From: CAVTWY01 sp963738615
GTDB lineage: Bacteria; Pseudomonadota; Gammaproteobacteria; Burkholderiales; Burkholderiaceae_C
DNA length: 64,000 nucleotides
Assembly (NCBI GenBank): GCA_963738615.1
Contig: CAVTXI010000019.1
Coordinates: 1,736,001-1,800,000, forward strand
Direction of reading: 5' to 3'
Below are positions 9,007-20,411 of the stretch, piece by piece; the first letter of the stretch is position 1, and the number at the start of each line of letters is the position of its first letter. The notes under the pieces are model-generated. The model saw only the letters and a program-made list of their open reading frames with translations. It did no database searches and was not told the origin of the DNA. The position numbers and the translations under genes were made by a program.

Positions 9007-9971
9007 TTATCGCGCCAGGAACTCAAGTGCCTTGGGAACAAAGTCGGCATGGAACTGAAAGATGGCGCCATGGCCGGAGTCGGGGTAGATGATCAGCGTG
9101 CTGTTGGGCAGGCGCCGAGCCAGGTCGTGTGTGTTCGTCGTCGGCACCATGCGGTCGGCATCGCCGTTGGCAACGAGCACGGGATGCTTCACGACCGACA
9201 GGTCCGCCGGGTGCCTTCAGGCCCCAGTTGCGCAGGGCTTCCAGTTGGGCGAACAACGCGCTCACGGTGATTTCCTTGTCGCGGTTCTGCGCCCGTTCCT
9301 TCAGGCGCTCCAGGAACGCCTTGCCTGCCTCGATGCCGCCGGGTGTGCGGGTGAAGAACAGGAACTGCTTCGGGTCTTGCCCGGTGAAGAAGCCCCGCAG
9401 CATGTCGTAGTAGGTCACGCCGGCCACGGTGCTGATGCCCTCGCCGCCTGCAGGTCCCGTTCCCGCGAGAATCATCTTGCGCACGAGTTGCGGATCCTTC
9501 AGCACGATTTCCTGGGCGATCATCCCGCCCATCGAGAAGCCGAAGAGGTCAACTTGCTTGAAGCCCTTGGCCTTGATGAAGGTGATGGCGTCGTCGGCCA
9601 TCTGCTCCATCGAACTCGACGGTGAACCGCTCGACGCACCGATGCCGCGGTTGTCGAAGGCGATCACGTGATGCTTGGCCGCGAGACCGTCCACGATCCG
9701 CGGGTCCCAGTTGTCCAGCACGGCGGCCAGGTGGACCAGCAGCACGACCGGCGTGCCGCCATGCTGCTTGCCAAGCTCCCGGTACGCGAAGTCCACGCCG
9801 CCGGCCGATCAGGGTTTGGGTTGGAACGTTCTTCCAGTTGAGCCCTGACTTTTGTTCTGTCGGCGGTGAAGTCATCTTCGCCCTGTCGGGCGAGCTTTCG
9901 TTCGAGCTGCATGCGATGAGCGACGCTGCTACAGCGAACGCCAAGACGGCTGTTTTCAGAAGGTTGCGCAT
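9007..9971 (-). CDS. lipoprotein alpha/beta hydrolase (frameshifted)
   Basis: Second alpha/beta hydrolase of the block, but with a lipoprotein export signal (MRNLLKTAVLAFAVAASLIAC, lipobox LIAC) and a short linker before the enzyme domain. Catalytic Ser in GFSMGG, Asp in NGDADRMVP, His in DSGHGAIF. Two +1 shifts (about 9805 and 9205) split it. Paralogue of the downstream cytosolic hydrolase: both share the RGIGASSG/RGVASSSG and MADDA blocks. Membrane anchoring suggests it acts in the periplasm on a substrate taken up by the cell, upstream of the cytosolic steps. Confidence 0.82.
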
Positions 9972-10061
9972 GTGCTGGGCTTTCAGGTTTTCAATTTGAT
10001 TGATGAAGGGTGAGTGCGGCCGTTGCCGCTGGTTGACTTAGTCAGTGATGTGGGCTCAAGC

Positions 10062-11300
<1,239 letters not shown>

Positions 11301-11323
<23 letters not shown>

Positions 11324-13008
11324 GGTGCTTCCTGGCAGGGTGATTTCGAGCGCGGGTTCGTGGCTTTCGCGGGGATGTGGGACATGGCGTGTTCCGTCAG
11401 CGCCGTGATCGTCAGGCTCGGGTTCACGCCCAGATTGGCGCTGAGCATGGAGCCGTCGCAGACCAGCATGTTCTGGTAGCCGAAGACACGGTTCTGTGCG
11501 TCCATCACGCCGCGCTCAGGCGAGTCGGCCATGGCGCAGCCGCCCATGCAGTGCGCGGTGGTGGGGATGTTGAAGAGGATCTCCGTCAGCAAGGACATCG
11601 GGATCCGCCCAGCGCCTTGGCGCCGCGTTCGACAAACTGATTCGCGTGCGGAATGTGGGTGGGTATCGGTGCGCCTTCACTGCTGAGCAGCTTGCTGAAG
11701 GGCCAGTACCAGCGGCGCCTGAGCTGCAGGTCGATGTGGGCATCCATGGTTTGCATCACCACGAACAGCATGGTCTGGCGTGCAAAGTTGAGAGGGTTGT
11801 GCACACGCAGCGCGTTCAGCGGATGGCGCAGCAGACTCCACAGCCAGGAGGGGATGCGGCCCCAGCCCGTGCGTCCGCTGCGCATCAAGGTCAGCAACAG
11901 GCTTGCCGCGCCCGAGCCTTCGGGATACCGCACCACGCCGATGTGGGTGTGTGCGTCGAGATAGATGGCGGCGCCACCGGCAACGCCCCGCGTCATGTTG
12001 TTGTTGCCGGCGGGGAAGCGCACGCCCATGAGGGACTCGGAATTGGTCCGAATCCGCTTGCCCAGATCGTCGCTGATGCGCGGCAGCGAGCCACCCTGCT
12101 TGAGCCGGAACAGCAGTTCCACGGTGCCCAGCGACGAGGCGGCGAACACCACGCCGCGGCAGCGAAAGCTGCGCCGTTGTTTGTTGAACAGCGCCGTTGA
12201 AGACTCGGTGTGGACTTCGTAGCCGTCGCTGCCATCAGGCTTGCCGTTGAGCGGCCGCACGTCGATCACCCGGGTCTCGGCGAAGACCTGGGCGCCGCGC
12301 TTTTCAGCGAAGTAGAGGTAGTTCTTGTCGAGCGTGTTCTTGGCGTTGTACTTGCAGCCCACCATGCAGCCACCGCAGCCCACGCAGGTGCCGCGATCCG
12401 GGCCTTCGCCGCCGAAGTAGGGGTCGGGGTAGGTCTTGCCACCGGCCTCGCCCGCAGGCGGGAAGAAGGTGGCCACCCGGCCCGGGTAGTAGGTGTCACC
12501 CACCCCGTAGAGGTCGGCCATCTTCTTGAGCCGCAGGTCGGCCTCGCCCAGCAGCTTGTTGTCGGTGACGCCCAGCATGCGTTCCGCCGTGGCGTAGTGC
12601 TGCGGCATCACCTGCTTCCAGTCCTTCAGGCCGGCCCAGGAGCCCTGGTCCCACACCTTGGGCGATGGCACCAGCAGGGCGTTGGCGTAGGCGATGGAGC
12701 CGCCCCCGACCGCGTTGCCGCACATCACCACCACATGGCGGAACACGCGCATGTTGTAGAAGCCGAACAGGCGCAGGCCCGGGCGCCACATGAAACGCCC
12801 GGCGTCCCAGTCAGACTTGGGGAAGTCTTCGGCCGCCCAGCGTCGGCCCATCTCCATCACGCCGACGCGGTAGCCCTTTTCTGCCAGGCGGCACGCCGAT
12901 ACGCTGCCGCCAAAGCCCGAGCCAATGACGATGTAGTCGAAGTCGAAGCTCGACGCCGCGGGAGGGCTGAGCCAAGGGGCTGCTCTCGGACGAGTGGGGC
13001 TTGGACAT
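11301..13008 (-). CDS. GMC-family (cholesterol-oxidase-like) FAD oxidoreductase (frameshifted)
   Basis: Large FAD enzyme of roughly 560 residues. The N-terminal Rossmann fold reads DFDYIVIGSGFGGSVSACRL. Then come the FAD-contact region FRHVVVMCGNAVGGGSIAYA, a Cys cluster CVGCGGCMVGC followed by KYNAKNTLDKNYLYFAE, and the C-terminal substrate/FAD block HCMGGCAMADSPERGVMDAQ and GANPS-like LGVNPSLTITALTE. Start ATG 13008 (MSKPHSSESSPLAQP). A +1 shift near 12960 and a deletion near 11590 interrupt it. The stop is not resolved: the last frame runs on, and 11301 is the nearest plausible stop. Likely oxidises a sterol-like or alicyclic alcohol. Confidence 0.85.
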
Positions 13009-13117
13009 GACGCAATGATTACGAGTCATCATCATTGTTGTCAAGCTGTTTGATGCTGGTTATCATCAATGCACAGTCAACGTCACCGGACTGGCATCCA
13101 TCAAGAGGCTTCCAGCG
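13009..13117. promoter_or_regulatory. divergent promoter/operator region for TetR and the GMC operon
   Basis: 109 bases between divergent ATGs, more AT-rich than the surroundings and dense in tcatca/tgatga words (gtcatcatcat; tgatgctggttatcatca, where tgat...atca are inverted). Such short diads between a TetR gene and a divergent operon are the usual binding place of the repressor. Exact operator not established. Confidence 0.45.
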
Positions 13118-13738
13118 ATGAAGGTCACCAAAGCGCAAGTGCAGGCGAACCGCGCGCACATCGTCGAAACGGCATCGACGCTCTTTCGCGAGCGCGGCTA
13201 CGACGGGATCGGCGTGGCCGATCTGATGGCGGCCGCCGGATTCACCCACGGCGGCTTCTACAAGCACTTCGGGTCCAAGGCCGACCTGATGGCAGAAGCC
13301 GCGGCCTGCGGTCTTGCCCGGTCGTCGAGCCTGAGCGAGGGCGCCGACAAGGCCGCATTCGTGCGGCAGTACCTGTCCCGAGCGCACCGCGATGCGCCGG
13401 GTAATGGGTGCACGTTCGCGGCGCTGGGCGCGGACGCCGCGCGCCAACCGGTTCAGGTCAAGTCGGCGTTCGAAGCCGGCCTCGAGGATCTGTTGTCGGC
13501 CCTCGGGCGTGACGACCCGGAGCAAGGATCACGGGCACGGCGCGAGCAACGTGCGCACAGGCTCAGCACCTTCGCGCATCTCGTCGGCGCGATCGTCTTG
13601 TCGCGGGCCTGTCCCGACGATTCGCCGTTGGCCGACGAGATTCTGGAAGCCTGCCGTTCGGCCATCCTGCCGAAGCGCGGCGTAGCCCGCGAGCCGACAG
13701 GATCCCCACGACGATCCACCCCGAGGCAGGCACCATGA
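13118..13738 (+). CDS. TetR-family transcriptional regulator
   Basis: Intact 206-residue repressor-type protein. The N-terminal helix-turn-helix reads VETASTLFRERGYDGIGVAD then AAGFTHGGFYKHFGSK, close to the AcrR/TetR consensus. The C-terminal ligand domain carries GCTFAALGADAARQP. It is transcribed divergently from the GMC/OYE/hydrolase operon and overlaps the following thioesterase start (ATGA at 13735). It probably senses the substrate or a CoA-ester product of the local catabolic pathway; the ligand is unknown. Confidence 0.92.
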   Translation: MKVTKAQVQANRAHIVETASTLFRERGYDGIGVADLMAAAGFTHGGFYKHFGSKADLMAEAAACGLARSSSLSEGADKAAFVRQYLSRAHRDAPGNGCTFAALGADAARQPVQVKSAFEAGLEDLLSALGRDDPEQGSRARREQRAHRLSTFAHLVGAIVLSRACPDDSPLADEILEACRSAILPKRGVAREPTGSPRRSTPRQAP

Positions 13739-14202
13739 ACAACGAAGAACAGGCGCCCGACGGGCTGCAGCAGCTTCAGGCCCTTCTGAGCAGCGGGTTG
13801 AAGGCGCCGATCGGCCGCACGCTCGGCTTCGAACTGGTCGAGGTCGAACGCGGGCGCGTGGTCTTCGAGGGCAAGCCCGACCGAAGCGTCTACAACCCGA
13901 TGGGCGCGGTGCACGGCGGCTACGCCGCGACGCTGCTCGACAGCGCCTGCGGGATCGCGACGCACTCCGCGCTCGCCGCCGGCCGCGGCCACACCACGCT
14001 GGAGCTGAAGGTCTCGTATCTGCGCAGCTTGAGCGATGAAAGTGGCGTCGTGCGCGCAACCGGCCGCGTGGTCTCGGTCGGCAGGCGCGTCGCCTTTGCC
14101 GAAGCCACGCTGCACGACGGGGCGGGACGTTTGTGTGCGACCGCGAGCTCCACGCTGCTCGTGTTCGACGTCGAGCCCGGGCGCGGCGCGATGCTGGGCT
14201 GA
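13735..14202 (+). CDS. PaaI-type hotdog acyl-CoA thioesterase
   Basis: Intact 155-residue hotdog-fold thioesterase. The active-site region is NPMGAVHGGYAATLLDSACG, with the usual HGG and conserved Asp, followed by LELKVSYLRSL and VAFAEATLHD. Such enzymes release free CoA from aromatic or medium-chain acyl-CoAs, often as a relief valve in catabolic pathways. Translationally coupled to the TetR gene. Convergent with the LysR gene downstream; the 83 bases between them show no clear terminator. Confidence 0.9.
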   Translation: MNNEEQAPDGLQQLQALLSSGLKAPIGRTLGFELVEVERGRVVFEGKPDRSVYNPMGAVHGGYAATLLDSACGIATHSALAAGRGHTTLELKVSYLRSLSDESGVVRATGRVVSVGRRVAFAEATLHDGAGRLCATASSTLLVFDVEPGRGAMLG

Positions 14203-14285
14203 CGTGGGAGAGGGCGCGCGAGGGCTCGAGCAGGCTTCCGTGGCCATCTGCGCCGACGCCACCACGCCCGCCCGCGGCAGCACGG

Positions 14286-15204
14286 TCACGCCGCCTCAGC
14301 ACGCGCTTGCGCCAGCAGCCAGTTCACCAGCGCCTGCACGGCCGGCTTGCGTGACGCCGACGGTTCGACCACCACGGTGTAGCCATGGGCCGAGGCCTTC
14401 GTGCCTTTGATGGGGGCCACCAACGCGCGCTGGCGCAGCAGCGAGTCCACCAACGGGCGGCGGCCCAGCACCACGCCTTGGCCGGCGACGGCAGCGGCCA
14501 CGGCCGAGTCGTAGTTGGTGAAAGTCAGCGTCGCGGCGGGTGTGATCGGCCCCAACCCCATCGCACGGAACCACGACTGCCATTCCAGCGGCGGGCCCTT
14601 GCCGGGCAGGCTGTCCAGCTGAAGCAGCGTGTGTCGCGCCAGGTCGGCGGGCGTCTTCAGCGGCGTGCCGCCCTTGCGCAGCAACTTGGGTGAGCACACG
14701 GGCAGGATCGATTCGCCGAACATCGCCTGCCCTGAGGCGGTGTCCAGCCTGCTGTAGCGCACGGCCAGGTCGAAGCCGTCGGCCGCCAGCGGGCGCGGCG
14801 CGTAGGTGGCGTCGATGCGCACGTCCACGCCCGGGTGGCGCGCGACGAAGTCCGCCAGCCGCGGGATCAGCCACAACGAGGCCAGACCCGGCGTGGTGGT
14901 CAGGGCCAGCACCTCGCGCCGCCCGGGCGCGCGGATGGTGGCCAGCGCATCGCGGACGGTGGTGATGGCGCGACCCACGGCCTGCGCCAGTTGACGGCCG
15001 TCGGCGGTGAGTTCCAGCGCGCGGTGACGGCGATGAAACAGCGCCACGCCCAGTTCGTCTTCCAGCGCCGCCACCTGACGGCTGACCGCCGACTGCGTGA
15101 GGAAGCGCTCGGCGGCAGCCTTGGTGAACGACAGGTGGCGCGCGGCGGCGTCGAAGACGGCCAGACGGTCCAGCGAGGGCAGGCGATGAGGGGTCGTTTG
15201 GCAT
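14286..15204 (-). CDS. LysR-family transcriptional regulator, GcvA-like (frameshifted near start)
   Basis: LysR regulator of about 305 residues. The winged HTH reads DAAARHLSFTKAAAERFLTQ then SAVSRQVAALEDELGVALF. The effector-binding half includes LWLIPRLADFVARHPGVDVR and the C-terminal GQGVVLGRRPLVDSLL. Start proposed at ATG 15204 (MPNDPSS), with one +1 shift near 15182 bringing LPSLDRLAVFDAAAR into frame. Divergent from the DUF2917/GNAT pair, which is therefore a candidate target. Confidence 0.87.
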
Positions 15205-15311
15205 GCGTTTGACGAATGCGAAGTGTGCCAAAGAATCGTTTGATCGCTGCATGGCTGCGGCGCACGATGCGTTCGTCGTCACAAGCGCCTTGCATGAACC
15301 TGGAGCATGCC

Positions 15312-15641
15312 ATGAACCCCCATCAATTCCACCACCCTCTGCGCTGCACCGCCGCCTTCACCGCCGTCACTTCCTGCGCTTCGAGCGTCCCCCGGCCCTG
15401 CGCCTTCACGCCGAGTGCGGCACGTTGTGGGTGACGGTGGACGGCCGATCCGCGCGACATCGAGATCGAAGCCGGTGACAGCCGCGTCTTCGACACCCGT
15501 GCACCGATCACCGTGGGCACGCTCGGCGGTGACGCCGTATTCAGCGCCACGCTGCTGGCGCCGCGCGCGGGGCGCCTTCGCCGCGGGTGTCAGGCGCTGT
15601 TCGCCCAGCCCGACCCGCCGGCCCGCGAGGTGCTTCAGTGA
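15312..15641 (+). CDS. DUF2917 protein (frameshifted)
   Basis: Small beta-rich protein of about 108 residues. FERPPALRLHAECGTLWVTV is followed, after a +1 shift near 15445, by DPRDIEIEAGDSRVFDTRAP and ITVGTLGGDAVFSATLLAP, the pattern of DUF2917 cupin-like proteins common in Burkholderiales. One missing base near 15340 separates the start (MNPHQFHHPL) from the conserved part. The TGA overlaps the GTG of the GNAT gene (GTGA at 15638-15641). Function unknown. Confidence 0.72.
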
Positions 15642-16199
15642 GTGCCGCCGCATGGCCCGTCGGCGCCGAATGCAACCGCACGTGGCGCGACAAGCCGTAC
15701 CGCGAGACCCTGTCGTTGCGCGACGGCCGCTCCGTGACCCTGCGCCCCACGCACCGCAGCGACGCCCCCGCGTTGAAGGACTTCTTCTTCGGTGGCCTGT
15801 CACCCCGCGCGCGCCTGCTGCGCTTTCACGGCACCGTCAATGACCTGCCCGAGGCTGCGCTGCGCATGCTGACGACGCAGATCCCTCGCCGCCACGTCGC
15901 CCTGGCCGCGATGGCAACCACACACGACGGTGTGCCCCGGTTGCTCGCCGAAGCACGCTACGTGGTGGACGACGAAGGCGAACCCGAATTCGCCGTCGCC
16001 GTGGCCGACATGTGGCAAGGCCAGGGCCTGGGCCGCGCGCTGGTGCTGCGTCTCGGCCGCGCATGCACGCGCAGAAGGCTTCGTGGCGCTGCAGGGCACG
16101 GTGGTGCCGGGCAACGAGCCGATGCTGCGCTTGGCGACGAGGCTGGGCGCCGAGTTGCGCGGACATGCGCCGGAGGTGAAGGTGCGATTGCCGCTGTAG
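15638..16199 (+). CDS. GNAT-family N-acetyltransferase (frameshifted)
   Basis: About 187 residues. The N-terminus has SLRDGRSVTLRPTHRSDAPA. The acetyl-CoA-binding motif is EFAVAVADMWQGQGLGRALV, containing the Q/R-x-x-G-x-G/A signature. After a +1 shift near 16055 the domain ends AHARAEGFVALQGTVVPGNE and stops at 16199. GTG 15638 is chosen as start because it overlaps the DUF2917 stop. Similar domains occur fused to or near acyl-CoA synthetases, where they acetylate enzymes, but the acceptor cannot be told here. Confidence 0.83.
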
Positions 16200-16275
16200 T
16201 GGTCGGCTTGCGCTCGGCGCCTTGGTGAGTCGCATCGCATAAAGTGCCATGCACTTCCTTCCCCAGGAGCAAGCC

Positions 16276-17473
16276 ATGCCCACCGACCCCATCGTCATCG
16301 TCTCCGCCGCCCGCACGCCCATCGGCGGCCTGCTCGGCGACTTCGCTTCGCTTGCCGCGTGGGAACTGGGCGCCGTCGCGGTGAAGGCCGCGGTCGAGCG
16401 TGCGGGGGTGCCCGGCGATGCGGTCGACGAGGTGATCTTCGGCAACTGCCTGATGGCGGGGCAGGGCCAGGCGCCTGCGCGGCAGGCGGCGTTGAAGGCG
16501 GGGCTGCCGCAGTCGGCGGGTGCGGTGACGATGTCGAAGATGTGCGGCAGCGGCATGCGTGCGGCCATGTTCGCGCATGACATGCTGGTGGCGGGCAGCG
16601 CGCGCGTGGTTGTCGCCGGTGGCATGGAGAGCATGACCAACGCGCCGCACCTGATGTTCGCGCGCAAGGGTGTGCGCTACGGCGCCGCGCAGATGTTCGA
16701 CCACATGGCGATGGACGGGCTGGAAGACGCCTACGAACGTCTGCCCAACGGCGGTGGCAAGGCGATGGGCGTGTTCGCCGAACAGTGCGTCGACAAGTAC
16801 CGCTTCACGCGCGCAGGCGCAAGATGAATTTGCGATTGCGTCGACGCAACGCGCGAAGAAGGCGAACGAGGACGGCAGCTTCGATTGGGAGATGGCGCCG
16901 GTCACGCTTGCGTCGAAGGCCGGCGAGACCGTCGTGAAGTACGACGAGCAGCCGTTCAAAGCCAAGCTCGACAAGATCCCCGGCCTGAAGCCCGCGTTCA
17001 AGAAAGACGGCACGATCACCGCGGCGAACGCGTCGAGCATCTCCGACGGCGCCGCGGCGCTGGTGCTGATGCGCGCGTCGACCGCGCGTGAACTCGGCGC
17101 GAAGCCGATCGCACGCGTGGTCGCACATGCGGTGCACGCGCAGGCGCCCGAGTGGTTCGCGACCGCGCCCGCGGGGGCGATCCGCAAGGTGCTCGACAAG
17201 GCGGGCTGGAAGCCGGGCCAGGTCGACCTGTGGGAAGTGAATGAAGCTTTCGCCGCGGTGACGATGGCGGCGATGGTCGACTTCGAGTTGCCGCACGACA
17301 TCGTCAACGTGCACGGCGGTGCCTGCGCGTTGGGCCACCCCATTGGCGCCAGCGGCGCGCGCATCATCGTCACGCTGTTGGGGGCGTTGAAGAAGCGCGG
17401 CAAACAGCGCGGCGTTGCGTCGCTGTGCATCGGCGGCGGCGAGGCCACGGCGTTCGCGGTCGAGATGCTCTGA
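16276..17473 (+). CDS. acetyl-CoA acetyltransferase (thiolase), frameshifted
   Basis: Biosynthetic-type thiolase condensing two acetyl-CoA or cleaving 3-ketoacyl-CoA. The nucleophilic Cys is in SKMCGSGMRA. The catalytic NEAFA, the GHPIGASGARI His loop and the C-terminal second Cys (SLCIGGGEATA) are all present, and total length is about 399 residues. One +1 shift near 16812 splits the gene between YRFTR and AQDEFAIASTQRA. ATG 16276 is preceded by caggagc. Could supply polyhydroxyalkanoate synthesis or beta-oxidation. Confidence 0.93.
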
Positions 17474-17505
17474 CGCCATCGTTGGCACGCATCGGCATCG
17501 TTGTT

Positions 17506-18244
17506 TTGGACTTCCTGCAGACCCTCGGCGTCCAGAGCCTGCTGCTGTTCGCGACCACGGTGTTCGTCGTCAACGCGGCGCCGGGCGCCGACATGCTGCT
17601 GACCTTCACCAACACGATGAAGCACGGCGTGCGCGGCGGCGTGGCCACGTCGGCGGGCATCTCGGCGGGGTCGCTGGTGCACACCGCGTTCGTCGCGCTG
17701 GGCGTGGCGGCGCTCATCGCGGCGTCGCCTGCGGCGTTCAAGGCCGTGCAGTGGGCGGGTGCGGCGTACCTGGTGTGGATCGCGATCTCACTCGCACGCG
17801 AAGCCTTCGCGCAGCCGACAAGCGCGCTGAGCGATGACGAGGTGATGGACCAGTTGCGCGGCATGGGCAGCTTCGATGCGGCGCCGCGCCGTGACCCGCG
17901 ACCAGCGCCCACCGCGCACCGCAGACCGCCGCAGAGGAGTCGCGGCCCCTTCGTGCAGGGCCTGGTCACGAACGTGCTCAACCCGAAGGTGGCGCTGTTC
18001 TTCATGGCGCTGTTGCCGCAGTTCGTCGCACCGAACGTCGAACCGAAGTGGCCCGCGTTCGCGTTCCTGGGTGCGTGGTTCGCGGTGCAGGGCTTTGTGT
18101 TCCTGGTGGTCTTCGTGCGCATGGTCGCGGTGCTGCGGCGCTGGCAGCCCACGCCGCAGCGGCGCCGCGCGCTGTACCTGGTCGCGGCGACCGCGATCCT
18201 GCTGGTGGCGGTGCGGCTGGTGCTGACCGGGTGCGGGGGGCTGA
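17506..18244 (+). CDS. LysE/RhtB-family amino-acid exporter
   Basis: Inner-membrane exporter of about 245 residues. The family start is FLQTLGVQSLLLFATTVFVV followed by NAAPGADMLLTFTNT, then six hydrophobic helices and the conserved FVQGLVTNVLNPKVALFFMA. No ATG is available; TTG 17506 fits the family N-terminus. As written the frame runs past the expected end. A +1 shift in the G-run near 18238 would give TGA at 18244, just before the next gene. A Pro/Arg-rich cytosolic loop (about residues 125-150) is longer than usual. Confidence 0.83.
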
Positions 18245-18248
18245 CGCG

Positions 18249-19186
18249 GTGGTGCGCGCTGCGGCGCAAGCGGCAGGGTGGACGAGAGCAGGCCACTGGT
18301 CGGTGCACGCCGGGCTGCTGGGCACGGCGGTGTTGTGGGGTGCGTCATGGCCGGCCGGCCGCGTGCTGGCGTTGTCGATGCCGCCGGTCACGTCGGCCGC
18401 GTGGCGATTTCTGATCGCTTCTGTCGTGCTGTCGATCTGGCTTTCATTCAGGCGCGGCTGGCCGCGCCTGACGCGGCCGGCAATGGGCCGGGCTGGTGCT
18501 TGGCGGCGTCGTTGGCGTGGCGGCCTGGGCGGTGTTGTTCATGCTGGCGTTGCAGCGGGTCGAAGCGTCGCGTGCCGCGATCGTCGTCACGACGAATCCG
18601 GTGTTCACCACCGTGCTTGCCGCGTGGCTTTTCAAAGAACGCTTCAACGCCGGCATCGCGCTCGGGCTGGCGCTGGCTGTGGGCGGCGCGGTGCTGGTGC
18701 TGTCGAAGGGCAACCTCGTCGCTTTGTTCTCGGGCGGCTTCGGCATCGGCGAATGGCTGCTGCTGGGCTGCATCGCGAGCTGGACCAGCTACACGCTGAT
18801 CGGCCGTGCGTTGATGCGCGGCATCGACTCGCTGGCGGCCACCACGTTGTCGATGCTGGTGGGCACGGCGCTGCTGTGGGTCGTCGCGCTGGTGGTCGAA
18901 GGCCCGGCGTCGATGGTGCAGACCGCGCGCACGCTGACCCCGGCGATGTGGGCCGCTGCTGGTGCTGATGAGCCTGGGTGCCACGGTGCTGGCCTACGCC
19001 TGGTTCAACCGCGGCATCGCGACGCTGGGTGCGGGCACCGCGGCGGGCTACATCAACCTGGTGCCGATCTTCGGCGTCGCGCTGTCGGCGCTGACGCTGG
19101 GTGAACGGCTCGATACCTGGCTGGCGATCGGCGGCGTGCTGACCGTGACGGGGCTGATGGTGAGCCACCGGGCACGGCGCGGCTGA
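18249..19186 (+). CDS. DMT/EamA-family transporter (frameshifted)
   Basis: Ten-helix drug/metabolite transporter of about 310 residues with two EamA repeats. The first repeat starts GLLGTAVLWGASWPAGRVLA and includes AAIVVTTNPVFTTVLAAWLF. The second ends YINLVPIFGVALSALTLGER, the characteristic repeat-end signature. +1 shifts near 18487 and 18956. The start is GTG 18249 or 18252, four to seven bases after the proposed LysE stop, so the two exporters form an operon. Substrate unknown. Confidence 0.83.
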
Positions 19187-19197
19187 CGGCGATTGAC

Positions 19198-19209
19198 AGC
19201 GGGCGCCCG
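19198..19209. repeat. 12-bp perfect palindrome gcgggcgcccgc
   Basis: Self-complementary GCGGGCGCCCGC immediately followed by GGGCGCC, which extends the possible hairpin. It lies between the DMT stop and acoX and could act as a terminator-like structure, but lacks a T-run. Nothing else is recognisable in 19187-19319. Confidence 0.4.
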
Positions 19210-19319
19210 CGGGCGCCGGCCGGCGATACCTCGCGTCACCGAAAGCGCTGCAGGCGGCGCACGCGCGCAGTACATTGCCGATTCGCCTGAGTCACGCCCA
19301 AGGAACCGGAAGTATCCGC

Positions 19320-20390
19320 ATGGAGCGCACCGCACGACCGACGATCGGGGTTATTGCCAACCCCGTGTCGGCGCGCGACATCCGGCGCGTGGTGGCCAAC
19401 GCGGGCAATCTGCAAACCAGCGATCGCGTCAACATCGTGCTGCGCATGTTGGCGGCCGCGGCGGCTTGTGGGGTTGCTCGGGCGCTGCTGATGCCCGACC
19501 GCGGCGGCATCCGGGCACTGCTGGAACGCACCTTCCGCCGCGAGCACGGGTTGGGCCATGCCTACCCGCAGACCGAGTGGCTCGACATGGAGCCCACCTC
19601 CACCGTCGACGACACCTTCCGCGCCACGCGCATGCTGGTCGACGCGGGGGTGTCGACGATCGTGGTGCTGGGCGGCGACGGCACGCACCGCGCGGTGGTG
19701 CGCGAGCTTCTGCGCTGCGGCTCGAGGATCCCGATCGCAGGGTTGTCGACCGGCACGAACAACGCGTTCCCCGAGATGCGCGAGCCCACCGTCATCGGCA
19801 TGGCGGTCGGCTTGTTCGCCAGTGGGCGGCTCGACGCCGCTGACGCGCTGGCACCGAACAAGCTGATCGATGTCGCGATCGACGATGGTGAAGGCGCAAG
19901 TGGTGAGCCCCAGCGCGACGTTGCAATCGTCGACGCCGTGATCACGAGCGACCGGTATGTCGGCGCACGCGCGTTGTGGAAGCCCGAATCGCTGCTGGCG
20001 GCGTATCTGGCGTTTGCCGATCCGCAGTGCATCGGCCTGTCGGCGATCGGCGGGCTGCTCGAGCCGGTGGGCCGACGGCAGAGCGGTGGCCTGGCGATCG
20101 AGATGGCGCATGACACCGCGCCCGCGGTGCTGTCCCTGCGCGCACCGATCGCACCGGGCATGGTGCGGCCCGTGCCCATCGCGAGTTGGAAACGCATGGT
20201 GGCCGACGAGCCGTTGATCATCCGACACGACGCCGGCACCGTGGCATTGGACGGCGAGCGCGAGTTGGGCTTCGAGCCCGGTCAGCGCGTCACCGCCACG
20301 TTGCGCGAAAACGCATTCTTCACCGTGGACGTGGCGCGCTGCATGCAGCGCGCGGCCCAGCAGGGGCTGCTGCGTTCACATCCTTCCTGA
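19320..20390 (+). CDS. acoX: AcoX, acetoin catabolism NAD-kinase-like protein
   Basis: Intact 356-residue protein of the ATP-NAD kinase superfamily. The nucleotide-binding GGDGT is in IVVLGGDGTHRAVVRELL, followed by AGLSTGTNNAFPE, the second diacylglycerol/NAD-kinase-like motif. It begins TIGVIANPVSARDIRRVVAN. acoX is found at the head of aco operons in Ralstonia and relatives; its reaction is not firmly established. ATG 19320 is chosen since similarity begins at MERTARPTIG. 21 bases separate it from acoA, consistent with one operon. Confidence 0.9.
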   Translation: MERTARPTIGVIANPVSARDIRRVVANAGNLQTSDRVNIVLRMLAAAAACGVARALLMPDRGGIRALLERTFRREHGLGHAYPQTEWLDMEPTSTVDDTFRATRMLVDAGVSTIVVLGGDGTHRAVVRELLRCGSRIPIAGLSTGTNNAFPEMREPTVIGMAVGLFASGRLDAADALAPNKLIDVAIDDGEGASGEPQRDVAIVDAVITSDRYVGARALWKPESLLAAYLAFADPQCIGLSAIGGLLEPVGRRQSGGLAIEMAHDTAPAVLSLRAPIAPGMVRPVPIASWKRMVADEPLIIRHDAGTVALDGERELGFEPGQRVTATLRENAFFTVDVARCMQRAAQQGLLRSHPS

Positions 20391-20411
20391 CCCATCACAA
20401 GGAGACACGCC

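Noticed and set aside
15958..17682. 574-codon minus-strand frame over the GNAT gene and thiolase
   Set aside because: No recognisable motif, and composition of an antisense shadow. The plus-strand thiolase and GNAT motifs are clear.
19187..19319. Sigma-54 (-24/-12) promoter before acoX, as in some aco operons
   Set aside because: No TGGCAC-N5-TTGC-like match could be found in the gap, and no AcoR-type activator gene is in the window.
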